From Epiperipatus broadwayi (Eukaryota; Onychophora; Udeonychophora; Euonychophora; Peripatidae), in assembly GCA_028023455.1 (NCBI GenBank), contig JAQFVV010000158.1, positions 2,612,661 to 2,676,660 on the forward strand: a stretch of DNA of 64,000 bases, in the 5' to 3' direction. Shown piece by piece: positions 51,880-62,340 of the stretch. The translations under genes and the position numbers were made by a program. How positions within the stretch are numbered: the stretch's first letter is position 1; each line of letters begins with the position of its first letter. The notes under the pieces were generated by a model that saw only the letters and a list, made by a program, of their open reading frames with translations, was not told where the DNA came from and did no database searches.

Positions 51880-52215
51880 CTTAGCCTTCCCTGATTTTAA
51901 TAAACCATGCATTCTCCAAACCGATAGTAGTGGTTATTGATTGGGGGTAACAACCCAAATCCAGGAGGATGGCAAACCTGGATTCCTTTATTTTATTGGC
52001 TGGCTACTACAAAGTCCTAAAATAAATTATATGGTTACAAAGAAGAAAGTGCTAGCAATAGTGTGGGCCTTCCAAAAGTTTCAACAGATGCTTCTTGGAT
52101 CGAAGGTGAAAGTGATCAATGACCAGAAAAGTTTCAAATTCCTGAACCACAGTTACCTGACAAAGATTCACTTAGTCAGATGGAGCCTGCTGTTACAGGA
52201 ATTCAATTAGGACCA
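51880..52215 (+). pseudogene. Gypsy RNase H
   Basis: PDFNKPCILQTDSSGY carries the first catalytic Asp (TDSS, typical TDAS), followed by a stop. Then LGVTTQIQEDGKPGFLYFIG and NYMVTKKKVLAIVWAFQKFQ (frame 51941-52210) match the Y...EKE.LA.V.A...F motif, with the catalytic Glu position reading K. VINDQKSFKFL matches the TDH..L..L position, with N for T and Q for H. This implies loss of activity. Confidence 0.8.
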
Positions 52216-52523
52216 TGCAATATTGCAAGGGATCCAAGAATGTTGTAGCAGATGTACTTGGTCAAAACCCATGTAGGTCAGAACAGAATCAGTAGAGAAT
52301 GCCTACATTATGAATGTCAATTTAAAGATTGATAGTAATGTAGAGACAAATTTGGTGAAGTTAACCAAAATTCAATTCAAAGATCCAGATTTAAACCCAA
52401 TTATGAAGTCTTTAAATGGAGAGGAAGTTCTGAATATGCTGAAAGATCTTAAATGATATAAGCTAGAAAAAGGGGTCTTACTTTACAAACCAAATCTAGA
52501 TAGATATAGAAGAGTGAAAGGTA

Positions 52524-53560
52524 GTGAAACCTAAATCAATAAGAACATCATTCTTAAAGTATATGCACTGTCTATATGGACATTACAGTGCCCATAAGAT
52601 AGACATACAAGTAGAAATTGAATTAGTTTTACTGACTAAAAATGTATCGAGTTATCTTGAAGTTGCTCCAAGTTGTCTAGTATGCCTATGGGCTAAGCCG
52701 GTAAACCAAAATTATGTTAACTCAATGAAATTTAACTATGGGCTTTGCCTCCATTCAATAAAAAGAAATACCTATTAGTCGCCTATGATCTATTTTCAAA
52801 ATATGCCAGCTTATCCAATACCCCATGCTAATACTACACATACCATCAGAATATTAGACACTCTCCAATTCATAGATATAAAAAAGCCTAGAATCATACT
52901 AACAGATCATAGTACCCATTTCCTATCCAAAGAATGGAAAAAATGTGTAGAAAAATCTCAAATCAAATGTGCTTACATCCATTAGGAATCCTCAATTCAA
53001 CTCTTGTGAATGTGTAATGCAGGAGCTTGGCCAATTGTTTAGGACTTACATAGGGGATGAACATAAGAGGTGGGCTAAGCTAATTAACTGTGTTGACAAC
53101 ATCATTAATTGGAGCATGAATGAATCAACTGGGTTCATGCCAAAATTAAATTACACTTCACACAAACCATATTAACACTATTTACAAAATATAAACCCAC
53201 TGTTATATATTCTGAAATAGATACAGAAAAGGATAGAATAAAAGCCTATGAGCAACTCATGAATAGAGAAAATCAGAAGAATAAAAGTGCAAAAGAAAAT
53301 CCAGACAACTTTAAAGTAGGATATCAGAATTTTATAAAGAATCCTCACATGAGCAAACCCCCCCCCAAAAAAAAAAACAAATGTCAGAAATTTCACCATC
53401 AGTTTGAAGAGCCATATACTATCATAAAACAGACAGGTCCTAATGCATTCTGGGTAGATGTAAAGGGAGAGATTAGTGGTACTTATAATGCTCAGATCTT
53501 GAAATGCTATTTTGCTAATCAAAGTAACTATATGATTATGTCACACTTTTGTATAAACTG
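52524..53560 (+). pseudogene. Gypsy integrase with GPY/F-like C-terminus
   Basis: Zinc-binding HHCC: HCLYGHYSAHK and SCLVC (frame 52524-52778), where one H is shifted. Catalytic core: LLVAYDLFSKYA (D at 52787), ILTDHSTHFLSKEWK (D at 52905) and NSCECVMQELGQLFRTYIG (E at 53008). The last two are about 34-35 residues apart, as expected for D,D35E, but single-base shifts separate the frames. The tail, frame 53259-53561, ends FEEPYTIIKQTGPNAFWVDV. This resembles the GPY/F module that follows integrase in many Gypsy elements. No chromodomain is visible. Confidence 0.8.
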
Positions 53561-54157
53561 AGAGATAAAAATAAAGGATAGGTGAGATAAGTAAGGAGAA
53601 ATGAAATTTACATCTAAAACAAAAAAATACATATGTGTATATAAGTATAGGTAGGTACACATATCATTGAAAAAGAGTATTACTTTTCTTTAATGCGGGT
53701 ATGTCCTATCAAATGATTAAAAACAATCATTGGGGTACCTGAAAACTAAACCAGTCTAAAAGTTAATCCATGCTGAATAATGGATGCTCTCATACTTAGG
53801 TAGCTCTCAAAGGAATCCAATAAGTCTTGGAAGACAAGTAGAACAAAAACTATTGAGTAAACACATATTCCATCTGTAAAAGACACTGTAATAAAGCCAT
53901 CACAGGAAAGATCTTTTAAGAGGCAGGGATCCTATATATATATATATGAATTTCCTTTTTGATTGAATGTTGTTTTATAAAATCAAGAGGAAAAAGGGTT
54001 AGAAAATAGTACAGATAATAAAGATTTATAAAAATAAGAAAAGCAAATTATATAACCTTACACCTATAGAATTAAAATGTCCAGCTTGAAATGCACATAT
54101 TTACAATCCTTAATTTTAAATGTAAAATAAGATTTTAACCCTGTAAGGATGGGGTGT
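53561..54157 (+). other. Gypsy 3' untranslated region and polypurine tract
   Basis: No coding frame occurs between integrase and the 3' LTR, so there is no env-like gene. The purine-rich AAGGATGGGG at 54145-54154 lies three bases before the LTR and is the probable polypurine tract for plus-strand priming. Confidence 0.65.
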
Positions 54158-56506
54158 TGTGAGAGCAGCTTACAAACCTGACCAAACCAACCCATAACTA
54201 CTCATAACACTAATTGTGTCCATCTCAAATATTAAAATTAGCTTAAATAATAAATTTTAATTAATATACAGATAATATAAATATATATTAATAATGTACT
54301 TGTCTTTATCATCTTATGCATCACTAAACCAACTAATGAAATGACAGGGACTGACAGTTGTTAAGTAATGAAATGAATAAATGTTAAAGCAGTCTTTATA
54401 CAAACAATTATGAAAAATAAAATAATACATTATTACATGATTTTTAAATCGATTATCATGATATATCTACAACAGTGAATTAATTATGGCAACAAAAAAT
54501 AAAAAGCAAATGAACATTTAAATATGTTAAACAGCAGGAATTACACAAGATATATAAATATAACATCATTTTTATTTGCATGATCTTTGTAAATTACTTA
54601 TGTGCTATAAAAAGACAAGATCAAAAAGAGCAAAAAAAACATTTTTAGAATATGAGAGAAAATGAATATTATTCCAGAAAATTGTTATTTCCAGACATAT
54701 AACTATCATATGATACCCAAATAAGTAAAATAAGTTTTTGAAGTGAAATAGAATAAAGAATGTTGTCCAAGTAAAGTCAGAAACTCATTTTATATATATA
54801 TATTGTATCAAATAATTATATCTATTCTAGTCAAACATAAATTGAAGGACAATAAAGATCACAAATATTTGAAGTGGAATTTTAATTAATCATCAACTGT
54901 TTGTAAGATCCATACAATGTCAACTGTCACTCATTTAAATATAGTATAAATAATTAGTCATCATAAAATGTTTTCTAACTAAATTGATGTCATAAGTGGA
55001 TTGTTGTTTTTCCCTGCCATGGAAGCATGATATTTTGCCTTTATCCATTCTGAAAATGCCAAAGAAACATTTTGCCTCATATGGAATGCTTAATGATGAA
55101 TCTATGAAAATGATGAGTGAGGACCAAGACATAACTGTTCCAAACACATAATGAACCAATGTCAGCAGATAACTTATGCTGCATTTAAGGATAATCATCT
55201 GTAATGCATGAACTGTATATATAAAGGACTTTTCTAACTTTTAACTAAATCGATTTAAAGGGATTGTAAAATCTTGAGTATGTAATTTGAATTTTTAACT
55301 CTTATAAATCTTTTTTTTTTGGTTTCATACTTGGAAATGTGAACTTTCTATGATTTAAAAATGTTTCTTTGGAAAAGTTCATTTTAAATATAAATTGAAA
55401 AGGAGAGGATGGTTAATTTTAGTTAAAAGGTTCCTTTGTAAATAAAATCTATATTAGCCTTTCTCCAATCATAGCGACTGACATTTGACTATTTCCCACA
55501 TGATAATAAGGTAGGCCTTTATCATTATTATACTACATTGAATACATACACTTTATTATGACATAATTTATCTTGTTTGTTATATATATATATTATTTAA
55601 ATGTTTGTTATATATATATATTAACAAATCATTATATCTGTTATTCTATATAAATGATTAACCCCTTTACCAAATGACTTTTACTATCATATAATAAATT
55701 GTACATAGATTTAGGAAGGGGTCATGAGGAAGTCGAACATCGAATCGAAGTATACAAACTATGATAGAAATAGATATGATAATGTAAAAATATACATTGG
55801 TTAATTAGACTTGCATTTATGATGAATCAATATTTATTATTTTATCGTTGTTTGAATATTGTAGATAATTGGTGTCATCAACATGGATTTCTATTTATGA
55901 TTATGGGTATGATAATATTAATTTGTTGCATTAAAGATACGATAGAAGTTCATTACTGACTCCAATATTAAAATTTTTTATTTCATGTATATATATTATT
56001 GAAATATTTTGAGCTTATAATTTTTATGTTTGTTCCATAATAATGAATTTATTAATTTTGATTCAGTCTCTAATTCATTAAATCGATTTTGTTATTCACT
56101 CCTTAATCTATAGCCTCAAATGTACACATACTCATATGACAATATATAATAGAATCGAAATTTTATGGGTTGATTACTAGATACATTATATTAATTGTAA
56201 CTTATATAGAGATATGGTAGTCATCAGCTGGCATTGGTGCATTTCTGTTAAAAAAGTCAAATTGAAATTCTCTCAGAGTTTGAATTCTGGGAATAATGGA
56301 ACTGAAAGAGGGGTTAAATTATGGATGAACTGACCCAAATTGCATTTGAGTTTAACTGATAAGTGTTGAGCTAGTCTATTAAAAATAGGTGCAATAATAG
56401 GTTATGTACTTCATTGCGTTATCTCCAACATCCTACCCGAAGACTCAATGTCGGAGAGTAGTCAAATGTGACCCTCTCTTTCTATGTCATCGGTCAGACC
56501 GTTACA
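54158..56506 (+). repeat. 3' LTR (2349 bp) with a 231-bp length difference
   Basis: It is homologous to 41376-43489 over its full length, but 55488-55718 (AT-rich, with two TATATATATAT tracts) has no counterpart in the 5' LTR. There the 5' LTR joins CATTTG directly to GGTCATGAGG. No flanking duplication is evident, so this may be a deletion in the 5' LTR rather than an insertion here. Substitutions between the LTRs are numerous. The minus-strand frame 54935-55198 is inside the LTR and is not a gene. Confidence 0.8.
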
Positions 56507-56510
56507 GTAT

Positions 56511-59149
56511 CTACATGAATATAGGGGGAGGGTATCCATGAAATATTAAAAATAAAGCCATATATTTGCAAATATTAAGTCATATAAGAATCATTATTTT
56601 CAATCTTGATTTTTGTTTTCATATGCCTAAGTTCACAATTTATGCTTTCTTCTGAAGAGCTTACTTCTTTACTAGCAATTTATAGTATTTAAAATACAAC
56701 TGAAAAATAAGACCCTTCCCCTTTATATGCAGAAATCTCCTTTCATAGAGAAAAATACATATACAGATAGTACATTTCAAAGATGTACTACAGAAGCATT
56801 ATTAAATATTTTATATTATATAAATACAAGGTAGTCAATAAATTTTAAAAATTCACCAAATAACATTTTTAAGTATTTTCTAGATGAAGATATATAGCAG
56901 ACAAAAATAATAAACAGTATTTTAGTAATAAAGGAAAACAAAATTCAAATTGGGAAGACAATATTATCCTTTTTTTTTCAGAACCAATATTAATCTATTA
57001 TATAAATATATTTAGTACACAAACGTTCATAATAAAACATATTAAAAGAAATATATATATATATTTAATTTTTTAAAATGTAGAAAATTGTCCAACATTT
57101 ATAAATCATTACTTTTTTTTATTTTTTTAAAAAAAAAATCTTTGAAAAGCTTTGCTATCAATTGCTTTTATCAAACAGAATATTTAAAAATAGATGGAAA
57201 AAAAAAAACATTTAAAAGCAGAATTTATATTAAAATGAATCAATAAACAAATGATGTCAGTAATGTTAATTCAGCATTTAAAATGTAAGTCAAAATCTAT
57301 TAAATAAAAGATAAAAGGATTCAAATAAATACTAGAGAAGTTATAAGATTTATGTTATACTCTCAACATTTCTCTTTCAAGTACTATGATTCTCTTCAAA
57401 AATTCCATATTTTTTTAAAGACAATGGGCTTAAGTATGACTTTCTATGAATGAAATATGGCAGAATAAGTCTCCTTACTGCTTCAATAATCTAACAGCTC
57501 TGTCTTCTTACCCACAACATACATCAGGCTGACATAATTAGCATTAGCCCAACCCATTATGATACATTAAAAATATTATTTTATTTTTAATTATTATCTC
57601 TCATTTTTCATTATTATGCTTGTAATAACATTGTATTTTATTCAACATTAAGTTAATTATCCTTTCTACACTTAATTACTGCAAAGTTTAAATTTCCTTA
57701 AAGATTATCAACACTTCATTATTTAACAGTATTCTTCAAAAACTTTCTTTTATTATATAACAAAAAAGGGATAAGGATGAAGATCTTCATTAAACAATTA
57801 AAATATTAATATTATTTAATAAAATAAAACATTGCAAAAATTAGGTATATAAAAAGATAGTTTACTTATTAAAATCACTACGTCCTGTTTTGTGACTATA
57901 GACTTAAAGAGGATTGATATAACAAGATTACATAAATAATGTATTTCCTTTTTGTGTAATGCTTTGTTCAGTTTCCAAAATGTTTAATTCAATTTTTTTT
58001 TTTACATCTTTCATGAAATTTTCTTTAATTTATAATTGACCTTCTTACTGTTCCTGCTGCTGCTGTTGTTATTATCATCATCATCATCATCATCATATAG
58101 TTTTTTCTTCTATTCTTATCTGTTTTAAAAGTCATTAAACAGACACTAAAACCTATCCACAACTTGTGCAAATTTCTTCAAAATGCATTCACTCAATCAG
58201 TAGCTTATATGGCAAACTTATCACATACACAATTTATTCGGGATTTCTTCAAATAATTATCTGAATGATCTTCACCCATTTTCTGCCAGATCTTCAAATG
58301 AAATAGAACAAAACCTAGTTTGATTGATTAAATGTGAAAGTTATTTAAATATTTAGTGAGTTACATAAACTAATTTAGAAAAGATCAAGAACTTTATATC
58401 CAACAGCATATATCAATAATATCAATCTAACATAATCTTAAAGAATTGCTTTTTCATGCACATATTACTTTTCATTGGGAGAAAGGGACTTAAAAAAAAC
58501 AGAAGAATCCCAGAAACACTATATAACTTTTTACGTCTTGTGATTGCTTGATAAAAACTCCTTCAATTGATTTGACTGATCTTACAAAAAAGCAAGATTA
58601 GAAATCCAAGATGTAAATATTGAAATAAACAATCAATTTAGATTAAAAAAAATACTTCAAAACATCTGGATTATCAAATTTCCAAATGTAGTGAAAATGG
58701 TTATTATTAAATAGAATCAATAAAAAATATATAAAAGTGAAATAAAAATAAAAACAAATACAAATTCAACATAAACATTACTCATGAAGAAACTTAAAAA
58801 AAAAAACAATAAATAATAAAATTTATGATGTTTTTTAGTTGCTTCTTTGCAAGATATATTCAAAATAAAAATAGTGATTTATAATAAAGAGGATTCTATA
58901 AACAAGAATTATTTTTTAAATGGAAAAATATCATTTAAAAAAAGATTTATAATATTCTTATTTCAATTATATATGAATATATAAACTATTAAATCATCTG
59001 ACTAAGTCATCAAAAAGAAGTTCCAAATAAATCCATTTTTTTTTTCAATATTTATAGTTTCTAATTTTCTACCATGTTGGCAAACAAAATCACTTTTCAT
59101 AATCTATTAATTACATGAATTGGAATTTGTTTTATTTATATATAGCTTT
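56511..59149. other. AT-rich spacer with a (TCA)n microsatellite
   Basis: No coding frame is supported. A TCA/ATC microsatellite lies near 58073-58096, preceded by TGCTGCTGCTGTTGTTATTA. Poly-A and poly-T runs are common. Confidence 0.6.
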
Positions 59150-60190
59150 TAATAATTTGATTAAGGTGTTTGGGTCTGAGGCAATGTTTGAAATTAGTTG
59201 CATGCCCATCAAAATTTATTTGTATTATATAACTTCCAAATGATGGAATGAGAAGACATTTGAGACATATCAAATGAAAACTGGTGTCAAATAAGAATGA
59301 TAAAAATCTTTGGAAATGTTTATAAAAAGCTTCATGAATCAGAAATCAAGATGCAATATAGATTTGATAATGAAATTTTTAATTTGAAGTGATAAAAACA
59401 AAAATTTCATCTTCCTGGTTTTCTGGATTTACAGTATGCCATAAAAGATATTTTAAAAACAGCATATAGACTTTGGTTCAGTAATTAATGTTCAAATAAC
59501 TCAAGTTCTGATCAGCCAGTAATGAAAGAAAATCTTTAGCAATTTTTATATGGGATGGTTATCAACTTGCAAATCAAAGCTAATTAAAATATTTTGGTTA
59601 TCAGTAGATTTTTAAAATAATATTGAAGTGGTGCACATACTCCAATGTGCTGTTGCTGATTTTAGCAAGTTAAAAGATAGGGTATTTTATCATTTTGATA
59701 TATTTACTGCAACTAAATCAGATGTACATAAAGCTGTAATTTTATCTAATTTATTGTATGGCAATGAGGCTTGGTCTTTTATCAATATCGCATAAAGTCA
59801 TTAAAAATTTTTATTTAGAACTTTTTAAAATTCTAAAAATAAGATGCAAGATCATAAAATCACAGTATATTATTCAGTTCATTGAATGTAATATTGTGAT
59901 ATCTACACATGTGAAATAAATGAACAATATAAGGGTTCTTCAAAAAGTATTTTATAATGAATTTGAGCACAGTTCTCATGAGACATACAGACCGTATTTA
60001 CTTTATAAAAATTAAAAAAAAAACAGTCACAGAGAATAAAATACACAGAAAAGCTACAATAAAAAAAAAGTTTGCTGCAATAAATATGTCAAAATATCTA
60101 ACAAACAAGAGGTCAACATGTCCTGTATGTAGACATTTTTATGATTCCCACATTGGTTTATATAATCATTGGAAAACTCATCTTTAGTGT
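59150..60190 (+). mobile_element. LINE A copy 2: RT to C-terminal zinc finger
   Basis: This is a 5'-truncated copy of the family at 11184-13860. Read across frames it shows a KFICII...HDGM-like block near 59190-59250 and a YRFDNEIFNLK segment near 59357. A LGSVIN-like GLxIN block lies near 59480. A WSFINIAxxxIKNFYLELFKIL-like thumb end (59775-59830) follows. The best preserved part is the frame 59957-60187, whose last 24 codons form a complete C2H2 finger. It ends KTHL-stop, and TGTATTATT follows as in copy 1. Confidence 0.75.
60110..60187 (+). pseudogene. C2H2 zinc finger tail of the LINE A protein
   Basis: STCPVCRHFYDSHIGLYNHW is followed by KTHL and a stop. Cysteine codons at 60119 and 60128 and histidine codons at 60167 and 60179 give an exact C-x2-C-x12-H-x3-H finger. 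Family members carry such a finger at the extreme C-terminus, probably for nucleic-acid binding during insertion (inferred). Its intact spacing within a decayed element suggests this copy is younger than the one at 11-13.8 kb, where the finger is scrambled. Confidence 0.75.
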
Positions 60191-60462
60191 ATTATTACCT
60201 TTTTTTTGTTTTTTTAAGTGATGTTAAAAGTAAAATAAAAATGCATTCAACTCTCACTAACAAAGGATGAAAAAAATATGATCATCATCATTATGAAAAA
60301 TTAAACATTACAAAGAAATCAAACAGTGATAGTGCACTGCGATTGTAAAAACTGAATTACCATATATATACCTTTTACAGTTTGCTTAACTAATCATGAG
60401 CATGAAAGTATCAACAGGATAATGCCAATACTGTATTTCATAAAGCAATAGCAGATCTCATA
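60191..60462. other. Spacer between LINE A copy 2 and SINE
   Basis: This is AT-rich sequence with T-runs just after the LINE stop codon; it may include the LINE 3' UTR. Nothing else was recognised. Confidence 0.5.
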
Positions 60463-60577
60463 ATTTTTTTTTTTCATATGTCATAGTATTGGCTGGGAGG
60501 CGAACCCGCAACAACCGTCTGCAACCAACTGCTTGCTTGCAAGGCGGCTGCGCTGACATCTCGGCTAACAATTAAGA
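60463..60577 (-). mobile_element. tRNA-derived SINE, minus-strand copy
   Basis: On the minus strand it reads TTGTTAGCCGAGATGTCAGC, then GCCTTGCAAGCAAGCAGTTG and GACGGTTG. Box B GGTTCGCCTCC is at 60496-60506, followed by a CTATGACATATG end and an A-tail (the T-run at 60463-60474). It matches the 40289-40406 copy almost throughout. No clear target duplication was found. Confidence 0.8.
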
Positions 60578-60589
60578 AAGAAAAATGTA

Positions 60590-62143
60590 TTCAGGTCTAA
60601 AATAAATTATCACATTATATGGCCAATCTTTGGGTTAATTAAAATTAAAATTTTATAAAATTGATTCAGTTTTGAATTGTAAAAAGTAAAATAAAAATAA
60701 ACATTGAAGAGCTTCTAATAAACACTTGGATATTTAAAAAAAAAAAAAAAAAGATGAAAAATAGCCTTAAACTAAATTAGTAGTTACTAAACAAATTTTA
60801 AATAATAGAATTATTTGTGGTTCAAAGAAAAAATCAAAGATTGTTAAAGATTTTGCTTGAAATATTTTAAAATTTGATGGGGCTTGCCTCACAGCTCTAT
60901 TATGAACAAAGAAGTAATACATCAAAAATCAATTATATATATACAACTTTTTTTAAAAAAATTCATCATTAAAAATTTACTGATTAAAAATAATATTAAA
61001 AAAATATGAAATCTCAGGGCGAATTAAATCGGATTTTTGTTTCTCTTTCATTCAACCTACATAATCAAATCATCTATCTGGGTTCTCGACTCCCTCTTCA
61101 CTGCCTCCCTCCCCATTTCATGAAACTATTTTTAAAGCTTAGTTTAGTAAATTGACTTTTATTCATTCACTTTATACTCTATAATAGGTTTGGGCAATAA
61201 TAATTTCAAATATTAAACAAAATAAACTAAATGATCAAATTTAGTAGGCAGAAAAAATAATAATTTAATCAGGAATAAAAAAATAATTAAATTTTATAAA
61301 TCAAGACCTATATATTTACTGTTAAACTATTCTTCCAGGCATTTATACAAGAAGCAAAATTAGCGCCAGGAAAATACGTTTACTTTTTTAAACTCACTGT
61401 ACAGAGACACAATATTAGCAAGTCAATGATTGAATTATAACACATGTCGAAGATAAGTTATTTATTGTATATAGTTTATAATATTATATTTCTCTTACAT
61501 ACCCACCCACATTGCTGTGCTTAAGTTCTCTTAATGAAATTCTCTAAACAGATAACCAATCTTGGTGATGATTTGCTTAGCTCTTCATTGAAATCCTATC
61601 TTTACATTTCCTGAAGATAAAATATCAACAGTGGTTTCTTAAAACCCTTTAAGACCGTAAGCAATGAAAATAATGAACATTTACAACTGTATAAGAAATA
61701 CATATATAAAATATAAAAGATCAAATTGAGATTATAATAAAACACTACAACGACAAAATTTAGAATTCAATATAACAGGAATTATAAATAATTACAGATA
61801 ATTTAGAAGTTGTTATAAGAATAATAACAATTTAGAAGGAGTCCTCTGCTTGTATAAACGAACAATTCTTGAATTATGGCATATAATAAATTTTAATAAG
61901 ACAATTTTCTCAATCTTAGAATTTTTTTTTAACAAGTAAAAATATGCACTACAATATATCACATTTTTAAAATATACATTTATATATTAATGATTTTTTA
62001 ATTGAATTTCTATAAATAGAAATCTTTCTGCAATCTACTAGCAAAAAAGGAAAGTCAATATGATTATTATAACTGATTATGTTATGTAAAGACAATAATA
62101 ATTTTAGTGCATAGATCGTTTGTATCATAATATATATATATAT
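60590..62143. other. AT-rich spacer, nothing recognised
   Basis: No ORF, RNA gene or repeat end was recognised. A somewhat C-rich stretch near 61040-61130 (CTCCCTCTTCACTGCCTCCC and neighbours) has no coding signal that I can see. Confidence 0.55.
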
Positions 62144-62340
62144 TGTAACCCTCTATCAACTACTGTAACTAATCAATCTAGCCTCATGTTTTAGGGCGAC
62201 ATATACTTCTCTGTAACCTTCTATAGTAAACAATCAATCTAATCTAGCCTCTCGTTTTAGGGCAACTAAATCCTCCTATGTAACCTTCTTAGCTACAACT
62301 AATACAGAATATACGCCTAAAAATAAATGTTAAACTAAAG
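62144..62340. repeat. Tandem repeat, 67-68-bp unit, about 2.5-3 copies
   Basis: Units start TGTAACC at 62144, 62212 and 62279. Each of the first two runs through CAATCTA, GCCTC and GTTTTAGGGC before the next TGTAACC. The third unit decays after TTAGCTACAACTAAT. The TGTAACC start after a TATATA tract could also mark an LTR beginning, but no partner LTR is inside the window. Confidence 0.75.

Larger units (their letters stand above)
41376..56506 (+). mobile_element. 15.1-kb Ty3/Gypsy-type LTR retrotransposon carrying a nested Penelope pair
   Basis: Long LTRs with TG...CA ends bound the unit: TGTGAGGGCAGG at 41376 and TTACA at 43489 on the left, TGTGAGAGCAGC at 54158 and TTACA at 56506 on the right. 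GTAT is duplicated at 41372-41375 and 56507-56510. Inside, in order, are a coiled-coil gag region, a gag core and a protease start with DSG. A foreign minus-strand insert of about 4.3 kb follows (46337-50650). Then come the protease end, RT with YVDD, RNase H, integrase with HHCC and D-D-E residues, and a GPY/F-like module. No env-like frame follows integrase. The order PR-RT-RH-IN defines Ty3/Gypsy. Numerous stops and frameshifts make it inactive. Confidence 0.85.

Noticed and set aside
53178-53522. 114-codon minus-strand hydrophobic ORF
   Set aside because: It is the antisense shadow of the Gypsy integrase C-terminal region; its Phe/Leu/Ile-rich composition is the complement of the Lys/Asn/Glu-rich sense frame.
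53561-54157. An env-like gene in the Gypsy element
   Set aside because: No open frame or membrane-protein-like translation lies between integrase and the 3' LTR.
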